Shown here: in pieces, positions 1 through 12,600 of the stretch
How the letters are laid out: each line of letters opens with the position of its first letter
Position numbering within the stretch: the first letter of the stretch is position 1
NCBI GenBank assembly: GCA_029964075.1
Contig: CM057136.1
Span: 13,690,381 to 13,754,380 of the forward strand
Direction: 5' to 3'
From: Patiria pectinifera
Taxonomy: Eukaryota; Echinodermata; Asteroidea; Valvatida; Asterinidae
Length of the DNA: 64,000 nt
Position numbers and translations under genes: made by a program
Notes under the pieces: generated by a model
The model's input: the letters and a program-made list of their open reading frames with translations, nothing else
What the model was told of the DNA's origin: nothing
The model's database searches: none

Positions 1-549
1 ACTAACTCAGCCACCGACAATAAACATTTTCATCAAGCAAAGTTTAATCCTTTTATAGGGATGAATTGTCAATTTAAAAAAAAAATCTAAAAATTGGATG
101 GAAGGTCTGTAAGATGCATTTCTGTCTATACTGATAATGTCTTTGTCTCAGATTCAAAAAGTCTGATTTCAGACAAAAGTCTGATTTCAGACAAAAGTCT
201 GAAGAACATCATGTCTGATCCTTGATCCCTATTGGCTGTTCCATGGCAACAGCACTGTGGTATTCCCCCCACACTGCACCGAATGTGTAACATATACTAT
301 TCTAACATGTGCATGTTTTCCTGCTACCGTACACATACAGATAACAGCTGAAATTTGACCACATACGGCTTTATGCAACTTTATGCTGTATGATTCCTCA
401 AAATGTTTTAATCACTCCTCTGATTCCAGGTTCAATCTCAACCTGTTCACTTTTGTGTATGACACACTACCAGACCCTTCAGAAGGGTCAGCATCTTTCC
501 CCCCCCCCCCCCCATCCTTTCCTCCATCTTCACCCATCATTTGTCGTAC
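1..549. other. Tolloid intron, left window edge
   Basis: No coding sequence seen. By position this is intron of the minus-strand Tolloid-like gene, between the CUB1 exon at 550 and a further exon outside the window. It holds three copies of a short self-complementary unit (GTCTGATTTCAGAC type, about 160-225) and a poly-C run at about 499-513. Confidence 0.55.
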
Positions 550-672
550 CTTCGTAGTGAGCCGCGAATCCTCTACTGACTGCGTTACCGGTCGGAGAGC
601 TCTTCAGCTCAATCCAGAGCCGACTGTCTGTTGAGACGATCACTGGGGGGATGTTGCTACCGCAGAATCTTC
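550..672 (-). CDS. Tolloid exon: second half of CUB1
   Basis: Reads [10 protein letters not shown] then [14 protein letters not shown] and ends RGFAAHYE. This matches the second half of the first CUB domain of BMP1, including its cysteine in FCG. Acceptor is acag before GAAGATT, donor is GAAG|gtacga; 123 nt, phase 1 at both ends. Confidence 0.88.
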
Positions 673-3600
673 CTGTTGGGATGAAAGGATAGATCAGTGG
701 CGTAGATTTGTGTCAAAAGCAAAAATTTTGCAGGGGGACCAACTTCAAAAAGGAGATTTACTGGATTTGGGGGAGGGGGATGACTATATTTCATTTGACA
801 CTAGGTGGAGCTGTTTATGACAAAAGTCATTAAGTTGAATGTAAAGTTTCAATTTCAGAAAAAAAAAATGACTGTTCTTCTTTTCTTTAAACATGCACAT
901 TTCTCACAAATGATTTTATGAATGAATAGGCACTGAGTTTGTGTTGGAGAAGTAGCCAATCATACTACAGGTAAGGCGGCATCGTCAAGGCCATCGCATA
1001 GCAACCAATGAGATTTTAGAATCGCCCAGGTCACGTACTGCCTGTCCTCATATATACAAGTGTGATAGGTCATGTCTCTAGTCTTCATTATTGATAACTT
1101 AATGATTAATGGTAACTGGCGCCACCATCTGAAACAATTACAAGCCTTTACATTCAAAAGATTTACTGCTGTAGTCATTGGAAAAGACTAGTCAATTGCA
1201 AATTACAAGTACACAGAGTTTCCCGGTCTGAAACCAATTTCTTTTTGTTGGTCAACTTGAGTGGCACTAAATTCATTTTGTTGCAGTGGGACTTCAGAAC
1301 GACAATCACTGGGTGTCAAACGGTCCAAATCTCTAACCTAAAACGTTGGAAAATCTCCAGTGGCCGTCCCTGACTTCGACGTGATGGTACCAGCAATCGT
1401 CGCTGCCGACCAGCTCAAAGTCCTCAAAGGTCAGGACGATAGTCTCCCCGGGAGTGACGGAGATCCGCCACACGCAGGAGTCGCGGCTGTTGAACTGCTC
1501 CGGCCAACCGGGAGAGCTGAAATTTCCTGTTGTTTCTTGCAGAGTGCGGCCGCAAGCTGGAAGGGGGGGGGGGGGAGATATGGAAGGGGGAAGTGAGGAA
1601 GTCAACAAGCAGGTGGAATATTGATACCAGAGGGTTCCAAGATTGAATGAAGTAGAACACTTGCGGTTTGAGCTTGCCGGATAAATGTTTCCGAAGTAAT
1701 CTATTTCCGAGCTTTGACAAAGTAGAACTGATTTTTTTAAAAATAATTTAGATGTTTTCAAGATGAAGATTGTGATCAGCCTGGACATGTGTCAAAAAAT
1801 ATTACTAGCAATCTCAGTCATAAGTAGCTTCGAACAGAAGTCAAGGATATAGTTCAATTTATCAATAAACGTGATGTTATTTTCTGAAAACTTGATGCCA
1901 ATCAACAGTGTACAGCAACGTAAACAGAAAAACAAAGAACAATTTTTTTCAGAGCTGAAAAGTAAAAATACTTCAGTATGTATGTATCTTCATGTTTCGA
2001 AACTAAACCTAGCCAATTTCACGTTAAGTTCTGTAAAAGATTTGACATTAACCATGATATTGAAACTAGACACATAGCTCAGAGAACCGCTTCTCGTAGT
2101 CACAAAACTCGAAAAGTTACAAGAGGATCACACTCTTAATACCGTCACAAAATCTGGCTGTTTTCTATAATCTTTGTCCTTTCCAAACTAAAACGACATC
2201 TAACCATTGTGATAAACCCACACACTTTCACTTGTATCAAACTCAAAAGCTCTGTCCATAATCTATCAATCTATGAGACTGACTTGAGAAAGCTACTTTT
2301 TTTCAAGAGCTACTTGAGACGCCATCAACAATGTCAGTGATATCTGGATACTAGACCCAATTCTCAAGATCTGCGAAGACCCGCTGATGATAAATTCTTT
2401 GGGCTGACGGGCACAGAGGAACTACACGGTGAGTGAAGCAATTGAGTTGTTGACTTCTTTTCAATGATGAGTGCTTTGTTTTTGCATCAAAACTGTTTCA
2501 TAATCTTTCATCATGAATTGCAAAATTAGTTTGACTGAAACTTTGCAAAGTTTCTTACATCCCCCGCCTTTTTTTAAACTATAAATTCATGTTTTGGAAA
2601 CTTAAGTTGGTGAAGCTAAAGCATAATGCAGGCCACAAAGCAGATTTTATGAGTTGGTTATGAGTTGGTTATGAACATGGTGAAGGTTTGAAAACCTTCA
2701 TGTTCATACTTACATCTAATTCGTCCAACTTAAAATATTCTATGGAATATCATTTTTTGTGATTAAAATATTCTATGAAATATAATTTTTTTTGATCAAA
2801 CAATGTGACGATATTGGTGTGATGTGACGTGTAACATGCACTTTCACACAGTTGCATAGACAATCTAGACCAACATAATATCCAAGACATGATACATCAT
2901 CAGCATATAGATATACATACCCGGGCATTTGTACAGCAAGTTGGCCTGGGTAATGTCGCCCTCGCTCAGCTGCTTGCGCTGACCGATCTCTATCTCCGCC
3001 CGCGGCACGGCGTCCGGATCTCGTTGCGGGATGACCGTATCCAACCAGATTCCTCTTGAGAACGTGTTCCTGGCATAGTGCATGATGCTGGCGAAGTCAT
3101 ATGGCTGGCCTAAGGAGTCCACTTCCTCCGGCAGAAGTTTGTTGAAATTATACTCCTGACCTGGGGAGTCAAAGTATGATACTTTAGAAATAGGAAAGAA
3201 GGGCCAAGTTTCTTTTGGTATCGCGAGTTTGACTGGTGTGTTGAATCAGAATGTCCAATTTGCAATATAGTGGTGAATAGGGTTTCTCTATTCGTCAAAT
3301 TACCAATACAATTGCGTGCAAGTGATCAATACAAAAATAGTTCTTATCTGGCTTAAAAATCTTTTGTAGTGTCAGATATTTGTCCAACTCAAAATAAAAA
3401 AAAATATTACAATATTAAGCAACTGCTTCAGTTTTCAAGGATTGCTTCCAGAATATCTTGAGTCTACAAAAAAAATATGGCATTGCCTACTCGTCCAGTT
3501 CTAGAAAAACAAACAAAGAAATAAACAAAAACAAAAAGCAAACAAACACAATTCCCCAAACAACCACAATATTATTTCAAGAAAAGTTCTTGAAATGTGG

Positions 3601-6600
3601 ACAGTTGCCTCAAATGTTGGCTTTCTCACGCTCATTTTTTTTAAAAAACCTGGCATTTTGCCTTCTCAACATTTTGAATTTTTGTACAAACCAAATATCA
3701 GGTAGTTCGCAGTTGACTTCTGAAAACCATTTTTAACCCAAATGCCACTGACCAGTAGCACTGGTCCAAAGCTTATAAAAAAGAGCAGATTTTCCTGTTG
3801 ACAGATCTTGGGGATGGGCAGCATGGTTCTATGAACCCAATTACCGGAAAAACGTTGAGGACAATTTTTAGCGAAACACTTGCGAGGGCTAGACAAACAC
3901 TGGCACTCCCCACCGCAACGGAGGCAGGTTTATTTCCTAAATCAATCACAGCAACCGTTTATTTGGCCATGTTGAAATGACCGCAACTCATGCATCAGAG
4001 AAAAAAAGAGCCGCAGAGTGATTTGTCGGGAGACAGTTACGGGTCACATGTTTAAATCACAGGGTGTCGACGCTGTTTTGCTAATTAGAATGTAACTTGC
4101 ACTTTGGTGAAAGAGAACACCAGATTTCCGGACCCACCTTTGGTTTGTTTGTTTTTAAGAGAAGTAGTCATGCATTTTGTTTCTGGATGGCCCAGATTTC
4201 AAAAATAATTTTCTAATTTAATAAGTTACTTAATTACTAAATTTGTTGTAGTTTTTTTTTGTAGATATATTGTTTTTATGTTACTTTTTAAAAGGATGCC
4301 AGTAGGCCTATGTATTCTAAAAGTGGAAAAACTTTGCAAACAAACTTGAACAACAGAGTTGGCCCAAACCTACTAAGTTTCAGTGAAACTTCTCACACGT
4401 CCCTTTTTCAGACTTTAGAGCTTCACCAATAAATGTTTGCCTTTGCATAATTGCCTGCCAGTATCACATTGCGGTAATTCCCTACATTGTGTCAACCAAC
4501 CACAAATGTAAAAAAATTCTCCATAACCTTTACAAAAACCCCCAAATGTTTATGTATTCAAGCATGTCAACTCCCTGGGCTGGTATTTTTCAGAACTCAA
4601 TAATACACCGACCCTGAGTTTTATTAAAGTTGTGTACTCCATAATAAAACCAGGCAGAGATTCTTAAATCATTCTGGACACTTTTCAACCCAAGGTTATA
4701 CAATTTGTACATAATTTGCAGCATTCTTTTGTTTAGGCTGGCATTTTTTTGTCTGACAGGTAAAATTATTCATGGCCATAACTATTACCCAGATGGATAT
4801 ATCACACGTGTTGATTCAAAACACATCAATGTCACACTGGTCATTCAAATGACTCCACAAAACAGGTGCATCCAGGTTGAAAAATGAAAGAAAAAAGGCT
4901 TTCCTCTTGCCTAAAAGACACCTTTTTTTTTGTTTTAAAGCGATCACTGTTTTTCAGGATGTGAAAATGTTCTCATTTCTGCAGTGGCACACCCAGGATT
5001 TGGCTGGGGGGGGGGGGCTGGCTCACAATTTTCTTTTAAATTTGTGGACTATTTTGACGTTGGTGGCGTCATTTACACCCCTATTATACTACTCAAAAAT
5101 AGGCCACATATATATCACCACGGTCCAATCTAGGACACACAAAAAATTGACACACACACACACCCACACACCCAATTGACAACCTCTTGGAAAGGGCTTG
5201 TCCCCGAGGCCCCCTGCACCACTGCATTTCTAAGACACATTTTTTTAAAACTATATTTGTCAAAATTATTATCATTATTTATTGTTGGTCATGAAACCAA
5301 GGATTCCTGCGGCTCACAAGCCTGAAGAAACCTGTAGAGAGGAGACAATGAAGCAGAAATTACAGTTTTAGAGGTGGGAGGAAAACCCCAGAAGAATATT
5401 CTGGGGGAAACCCTCGGAATCAGGCAGGGACTGAAAACCCAATCCACATATTGCCCCAGGCAGGCTTCGAACCCGGGTCACAGTGCTGGAAGGCAAGGAA
5501 AGTACCGCTACGCCAACCTGTCTCCCCAAGATGTAATGTGGTAACTTCTTAATAAGTAATACGTGAAATTTGCTTGGATAATACAATTTCACAGGAAACA
5601 AACAATTCGGGCAATTTTAGGCCCCAAGTGATGAGCATTCCTTGTTGAAAAATAAGGCACATGGATATGGGCCAAGTTTCCTTCGGTTCTTACACAGGAG
5701 GTTGACAGGCCGCTCCGATCAAACCCAAGCATGCTTTAGTCATAACACACTCAACTCACAAGTCCAGTCACGAATAACCGAAGATTATAGCATTAACAAA
5801 GTAATGCCTTCGTCACGGCTCATTTGAATAGCTTGTGATGCACTTATGATGGATTTACGACGTACTTGGGATCCACCGCAAGCACCTGGACCACAACACT
5901 GATGATTGACACTCGTATCTGTCTGAGAACATACACTCTTCACATTTCAGTCTGGCAAGGAGTAATGATCACACTCGCGACCCATTTCAGAAAAAAACTC
6001 TCTCTTTCATCAAGAGGGTCCATAGAAGATCCAACACTGACATGCTCCAGAAATCTGCCCCTTGAAATCTAGACTAATCTGCAACACTTGACAAGTGCGA
6101 GGAGGCTGATTGGAATTCATACATTGGACATCTTCAAGTGGCTGAGTAAGCGATGACTAAGAAGCCAGAAATGGATCACATAATACTTCATGGCCATCAT
6201 GAATAATTTCATTTAGGTAAAAGTGCCCCCCCCCCCAGACATTGCAGATGTCTGGAAAACACAAGAGCTTTTTAAATCTATGTTTAATTTTAACTGGCTC
6301 AAATTAATTTAGAAAAAACCGGGGAGTCCAACATCCCATCAAAAATACACAGCTGCAACCTTACAGCATCATCACCGAAACTCAGAAAAAGGGGGCTGAC
6401 CAAAAAATTGGTGTTTTCCCCTTCATATTAGTTTTGATCTCTGCTAGACCCCAAGACCATCCTATTGTCCTCTGACCGACTGAATCATTGACTTAGTCAC
6501 TGACTGACCCACTAACTGGTTGACTGACTCCTGACTCACCGACTGCTTGAATGACTCTTATCTGACTGAATCACTTGGTGTAAATAATGTCCTGAACTGG

Positions 6601-9600
6601 AACTTTCAGGTCCAGCTTAATTAGACATACCTAATATTGTTTTGCATTGATCTTGGGAATTTTACTTAAAACTTTCGCTTGCTTGAGCGAGTACTTCAAA
6701 TCCGGTTTATATCAGATTTTTTCCACTGAAATTCAAGCTTGATAATATCGCAGCAGCATGTTTTATTTTTGGTCTCAAGTCTCTAGGGGAAATGCAAGCT
6801 GTATCCACCTGTGTCATGCTGGCACTCCCTCCATCACACATCATGCACATGACTGACCCTCTAATAGCCATAACAGCAAGGTCAGCCTAAACTATGCATC
6901 AAAGAAACTATGTTAATGGTAGAAACATTTATAGTGCCTCAACGTGCACCATTCCCCCCCCCTCCAACCAAAAGGCTAAATGATGCTATTTCTCATTTAA
7001 ACAAACCAAGCATTTTTAGCCACTTGTTATTCTCAAAAGTTTTCACATTTTTCACCCTTTGCCCTTTCGGTGGGGTTGCGGGGATTAAATAAACAAGAGA
7101 TTTCAATTACAAAATGTTGGCGTCGGCCATTTTTCAATTAACCCCTTAATCTGTATTCAAGAAAAGTTTCGTGCAGAGAATGTTAAAATACATCTGGTTT
7201 TCACATCAAACCGCAAGAAACTAAGTCCAGTTCAAAATTGAACAGAGGTTCCATTCCCAGAAGCACATTTTTTCTACCACCTTTCTGTTTAAACTGATGG
7301 ATTTCAAAACTCTGAGAAAGACAGTTCTGAGTTCCTGTTTATTATTTTCAAAACTTTGTTCCTCAATGCAAACAAATATAAGAATTTAATTTTAGAGGCT
7401 GTTTGTTTAATTAGGATTTAAGGGGGAGGGTAAACGAAAGAAAAATTTGTCAACTTGCAAAGACTAAAATTATGACAAGATGACAAACCATACCTGGCAA
7501 AATGTTTTCCTTGACGATGGTCACGTGATCATCTCGGTCCGGTCGAGTGTGCTCGTGCCAAAAACCGACGACGTGGCCCAACTCGTGGACCACGACGCCA
7601 AACTTGTCGCAGTTCTTGCCGATGGAAATGGCCTGTGCCCCCTCTGCCCTCATACCGACAAAGGAACAGCATCTTGAGAAAACAAGGGAAGGTGAAGATA
7701 AGTTAATATTCAAAATTGCAATTGCAGTGACAAATTTTGTTAGAAGAGGACCACAGAAAAGCTGCACAGAACTATGCAAACAGTCGCTGCGGATTTGGTC
7801 TCAAGATTTGGTCTCAAGATTTGGTCTCAAGATTTGGTCTCAAGATTTGGTCCAAAGATTTGGTCTCAAATTGTCTCTTATTTAGATATTACCATAATTT
7901 CATCCAAAAAATGTTTGCAAGGTTTAAATAAAGCCAACTCCTTTCTATGCTATGTGTCACTTTTGTTTAAGATGCTCCAAATTTCAAATAATTGCTTCCT
8001 CGGGAAGGGTTCCATAACCCTCCCGGGTCCCGAGCAGTCGGCAAACAGTTAATTTAATCCTTCCTCAACTTGACCTCCTACAACCCGTGATTCAGATATA
8101 TTCGTATCTCATGTCAAATCTCTGGGAATCTTGGGGGGGGGGAGCAGGAAGGGGGAGGGGTAAAGGTAGGAAAGGGGGGTCCATAAGGAAGACGGTCATA
8201 TTCTGGGGGTTGGGATGCCAGAGGGTTTAAGCAAGGGCCAAATGCAATGACAGTGCCAGGATATTTATGAACTTGTGAACCCTAGGTAGGGCGGGCAGCG
8301 GGATGCCTGATTTGTTACTCTCAAAGAAACGGGTCGAAATCTTGCTCCAGGAAAGCCAAGAATTATAATTTATATTTTCTTACCCGCACGATCTGTAAGT
8401 GAAGACAATGTAATTCCGATGCTGGGTAGGGCTTCGTTCGACAAAAGTGATGCAGGTGTAGTTTTCCCAGTGTCTCATGGCCTGCTTGAACATGGCTCGC
8501 TGTGAACCTGCCAAAATCAACACCAAATTTTTTTATAAATTAGGTATGATAAATTATTGGGGTTTATTGTCACCTTGCTCAGTCGATACTAAACAAATAC
8601 TTTGTTGATTAAATGACAGATTAAATAAATTAAGTGCTCAACCTATGAGAGACTGATTTTTGAGATTTGGATTATAAGACCAATTTTGAAAAGTACAGTC
8701 AGTGCCAATGTGTTTTATGTTTTGACAATTGAGGGACCGATTTATTCCAAGTTTTATAAAATAGTACCTGTAAAATTTCCATCGATGACATATGGGATGA
8801 CACCATACGGCCATTTTCTCTCAGGTCTTGATGTCACTGCTCTGGCCACTCGGTGATGCGTTTCCGTGGCAACCTCATCTGTACCTCTCTCAGTTTCCTC
8901 TTCTTCTGAATTTTACCAAAAAAAAATAAAATAGAGGGGACACAATTAGCGAATGAGCAATAAGAGAAGATAGAAGCAGTTGTGTTATGATTTTGACCAT
9001 GTTTTTCGGAAATTAACAATTCTACCAATTGTCCATTTATTGTAAAAACATGATTTGAATCCGGATTTGAACTTTTGAATCGGCAAGATTATTTTTATTT
9101 CCATGAAAACATGCTTAGTAATTCCCATCTCCTAAAAACAAGGGCAAATCCCCAAACCAAATTGCAACATCAAGGTAGGTGACTGACTGCAACTTTTTCC
9201 TGGAAGATTCAAGTATGATGGATATTTACAGCATGAACTTCATGTCCTGGTCATTACTTTTTGAGGTCACGTTTTCCCGGGGATCATGATTTATTTTATG
9301 GCCACAGTAAATCTGGACCACCCACAATGCAGTTCATTTTTTCAGAGATTACTGTTTTCAACTAGAACTAGATATAAACCTTCAAAGACAAAAAGTGGTT
9401 TGTTTTTTTGGGGGAAAATGACACTATTGTGGTCTCATGAGCAAAACCTGTTTTGTGAAGTTTATTTTCATGACAGACAGAGCCGTGCCTTTTCTGCCTT
9501 TTCTGCTTACAGGATTAATAATTTTATGATTACTTCCTGTTAATGTTCCCATAAGGAGACATTTTTTTGGTCATAAGTTATACCTTAGGGAGACACCAGA

Positions 9601-12600
9601 CATTAGGGAGACATTTCAATGTTTAAGTTTCACAGTTACTATAGTCACTAACATGTACTTTATTCCTATGTTTTTTATTCATCGGAGCGAGTCACATATT
9701 TTTTAACATACTTTTTTTTCTGACTCGGTCACTTCCTTTGTGACTCATCCTGTATGTATATGAACCTTCTCATATCAAAACCATATGTGGAACGACTTTT
9801 TGAATAAATATTTGCCAAATCTTGATCAGTGAGGGGCACGAAATTCATAATTCTCTGAACTTCTTAAACTGACAGAATTGGTACGTTAATTGAGTTGTCG
9901 TGCCCCAAGTGCCATAAGGCTGCAATGCATGCTGGGAGTACTTCCTGTCCTTTTAACCTCGACGCAGCTGTGAGTTTCGAGGACCTGACACTATCTTCCT
10001 CATCTGTAAATTTGCCCCCCTAGAGAGGATGCGGTGGAACTAAATGAAGAGGAAGGACAAGGATTTGGTCAAGAATTCCAAGGAAATGGATCTCTGGTCT
10101 GGCAATAAAGCACCTTTACTCGGGATCTAATTAATTATGAAACGTCACAGCAGAAAACCGTTATAAAAAAAAACCACTGCTATGTAGAACAGTTGCCTTT
10201 TGCTCCCAAATACCTAGCCTTGTTTCAAGACTGGATTTTTTTTTATTCCCCTATTTTGCAGTCAGTCCCGTGACAAATGCAGTTAAGTTGCTGCTGTAGT
10301 GGAGGTGTCTATCAACAAGATGAATCAAATCCAGTCTTGACAATATTGGCAGCGCTACCCAGGACATTTCGAGCACACTTCAAGCACATGCATTAGCTTG
10401 AATACAATGCACTCGAGGTATGCATGGAATTTCCTGGGTAGCGCTGCCAATATTGCCAAGACTGGATCTGATTCATCTGGGGCCAATTTCATAGAGCTGC
10501 TTAAGCACAAAATTTGCTTAAGCACAAAACGTCTTGCTTAATAAAATCAGGTTACCGGCCAAAACTCCAAGCGATTGTTATGCTAAGTAAACAACAGCTA
10601 AATACCAGTCACAAGCAATGTACACATCACATGGAGTTTTGGCCGGTAACCTACTTATACTAAGCAATGTTTTTTTCGTGCTGAAGCAAATTTTCTGCTT
10701 AAGCAGCTCTATGAAATTTGGCCCTGGTTGATAGGGACTTCGCTTGTCACGGATTGACCTACCTACCGTCCTGTATCATTACAGAAATAAATGACAATTC
10801 ACTTAGATGGAAGCTGATCAACATCTAACTCTGTTTTGAAAAGTTGCACTTGACAATCCACAGAATTGGAACCTGTTATACACTCTGAAAGACTTCTACA
10901 AATTTTCAGAATAAACAAAAAAACTTCAAATCTATTCATCCCCAAAGTAAAAATATATAGATTGTTCAAAGGTTTCCAGGCCAACAAATTCTGATAACTT
11001 TTTCACAGCTTGGATTTCAGGTTAAGCCCCGAGGACAAAACAATTTACATTAATGTTCAGGATTTACGACAGATCCCAGGGAATCCTGACATGTCGGAGT
11101 CACGAAAGTTGGTAAATCTCGCCCAGGTGGCCCGATACGTTTACAATGGTTGAGATTTATTGCAAGTTTTGATGGTTGGAGTCCTTGGTAGAGACAGTAC
11201 CTGGTCCGGTAAACATTAGATTTGCACAAGTCACTTTATCATCCCATTTCCTGGGATGCTTGTGACACTGAGGTTAATGCCCCTAAACACTCTAAAACTC
11301 TCCATGGCCAAACAGCATTAAAACTAAATTGAAAAACAAATATAAATGGAACAAGAAAAAAGTCCTTTAAATTTTTATTTTTTATAAGTGACATTTTCAC
11401 AAGATAGGGCTACTCTTTTGAAGCTGTAAAATGTTCAACTCAACAATTAACTCTATATTTCCCCCCGAAAACAATGTGCTTAAGTTAGAAATTGATAAAG
11501 TTGTGAAACATAAATTTACTTTCAGCCCTTTATAAAACATGTTTTCCTAGAATCACGCCCAGTTGGCATGTTGAATACTGTACAATTATGTGGTTCAATA
11601 AACGACCAGTCATGTGGGTCAAAGACATTAATTTGTGGGTTAATGTAAATGAACCAATGTCTACCGACAAGCTGCTCTGAAGATCACATGCCATTGTCTT
11701 GGAAAATTTGAGTCCTACCCACACGCAATATTGTGGTTGGCTAAAGCTAATATCATGTCATTCAATCCTAAAAACATACTGGTGGTCCAGCATATTTATT
11801 TTTTTCATCTCAACCTAGATCAAAATGTGACATGGGTTCACATCCCACTGAGGTCAACTTAGGGGTTAAACATGATAACTGATAACTAATCATTATCATC
11901 TGCAATCTTTGGGTTCCCATCCCACACAGGTCAAACATTCAATCAAACCCGACAATTTGATGCATGTCAACCACGAACTGTTGAAACGGGTTCACTTCCC
12001 ACTCAGGTCAAACATTCAATCAAACCTGACAATGGGATGCATGTCAACCATGAACTGTTGAAGCGGGTTCACTTCCCACTCAGTTCACACGAAGGGTCAA
12101 CAATGCAGTCATACCGGTACAGTGACTGACAAATTAAGAGATTGATCATTCAACATAAACCACATACACATGATATTTATTACAAAAGTGATCCACTACC
12201 AATGCGTTTACAAACATGTACAATAACATTCAATGATATTACAGTATAACATCTTTGAAAAGTATCAACTATACACTAAAGTACATCAAAGATTAAAATC
12301 AACCATAGACTCTCTACTCTGTAAATAGATGATCTTTCCTCAAATGTTTAGATTTTTTGTCAGTTCCTAGAATCTTAACCAATAAAAAGTTTAAACTGAA
12401 ATGAAAAATCATTGCTAACCAACCCCTTGCAAGTCTACTGGTGACTTTAATTGCCCGCAGGTGCCCAATTTATAGTGTTTATCTCACCTGTTGAGAGTTT
12501 GGAGGTGTTTGCTCTGACACGAAGCTATGAGCTGATGACAGGCTGTACATATGTTACAGTTACCCAATATCAGGGCAGGTGGCAGAACAGTCAGCAGCTG

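Noticed and set aside
1360..1596. Plus-strand open frame over the CUB exon
   Set aside because: Shadow of the minus-strand CUB1 exon, extended by a poly-G tract.
7494..7672. Hatching-enzyme (SpAN/BP10-type) identity for the astacin gene
   Set aside because: Those have an EGF domain after the protease; here the CP-ACG junction leads straight into a CUB, as in BMP1/Tolloid.
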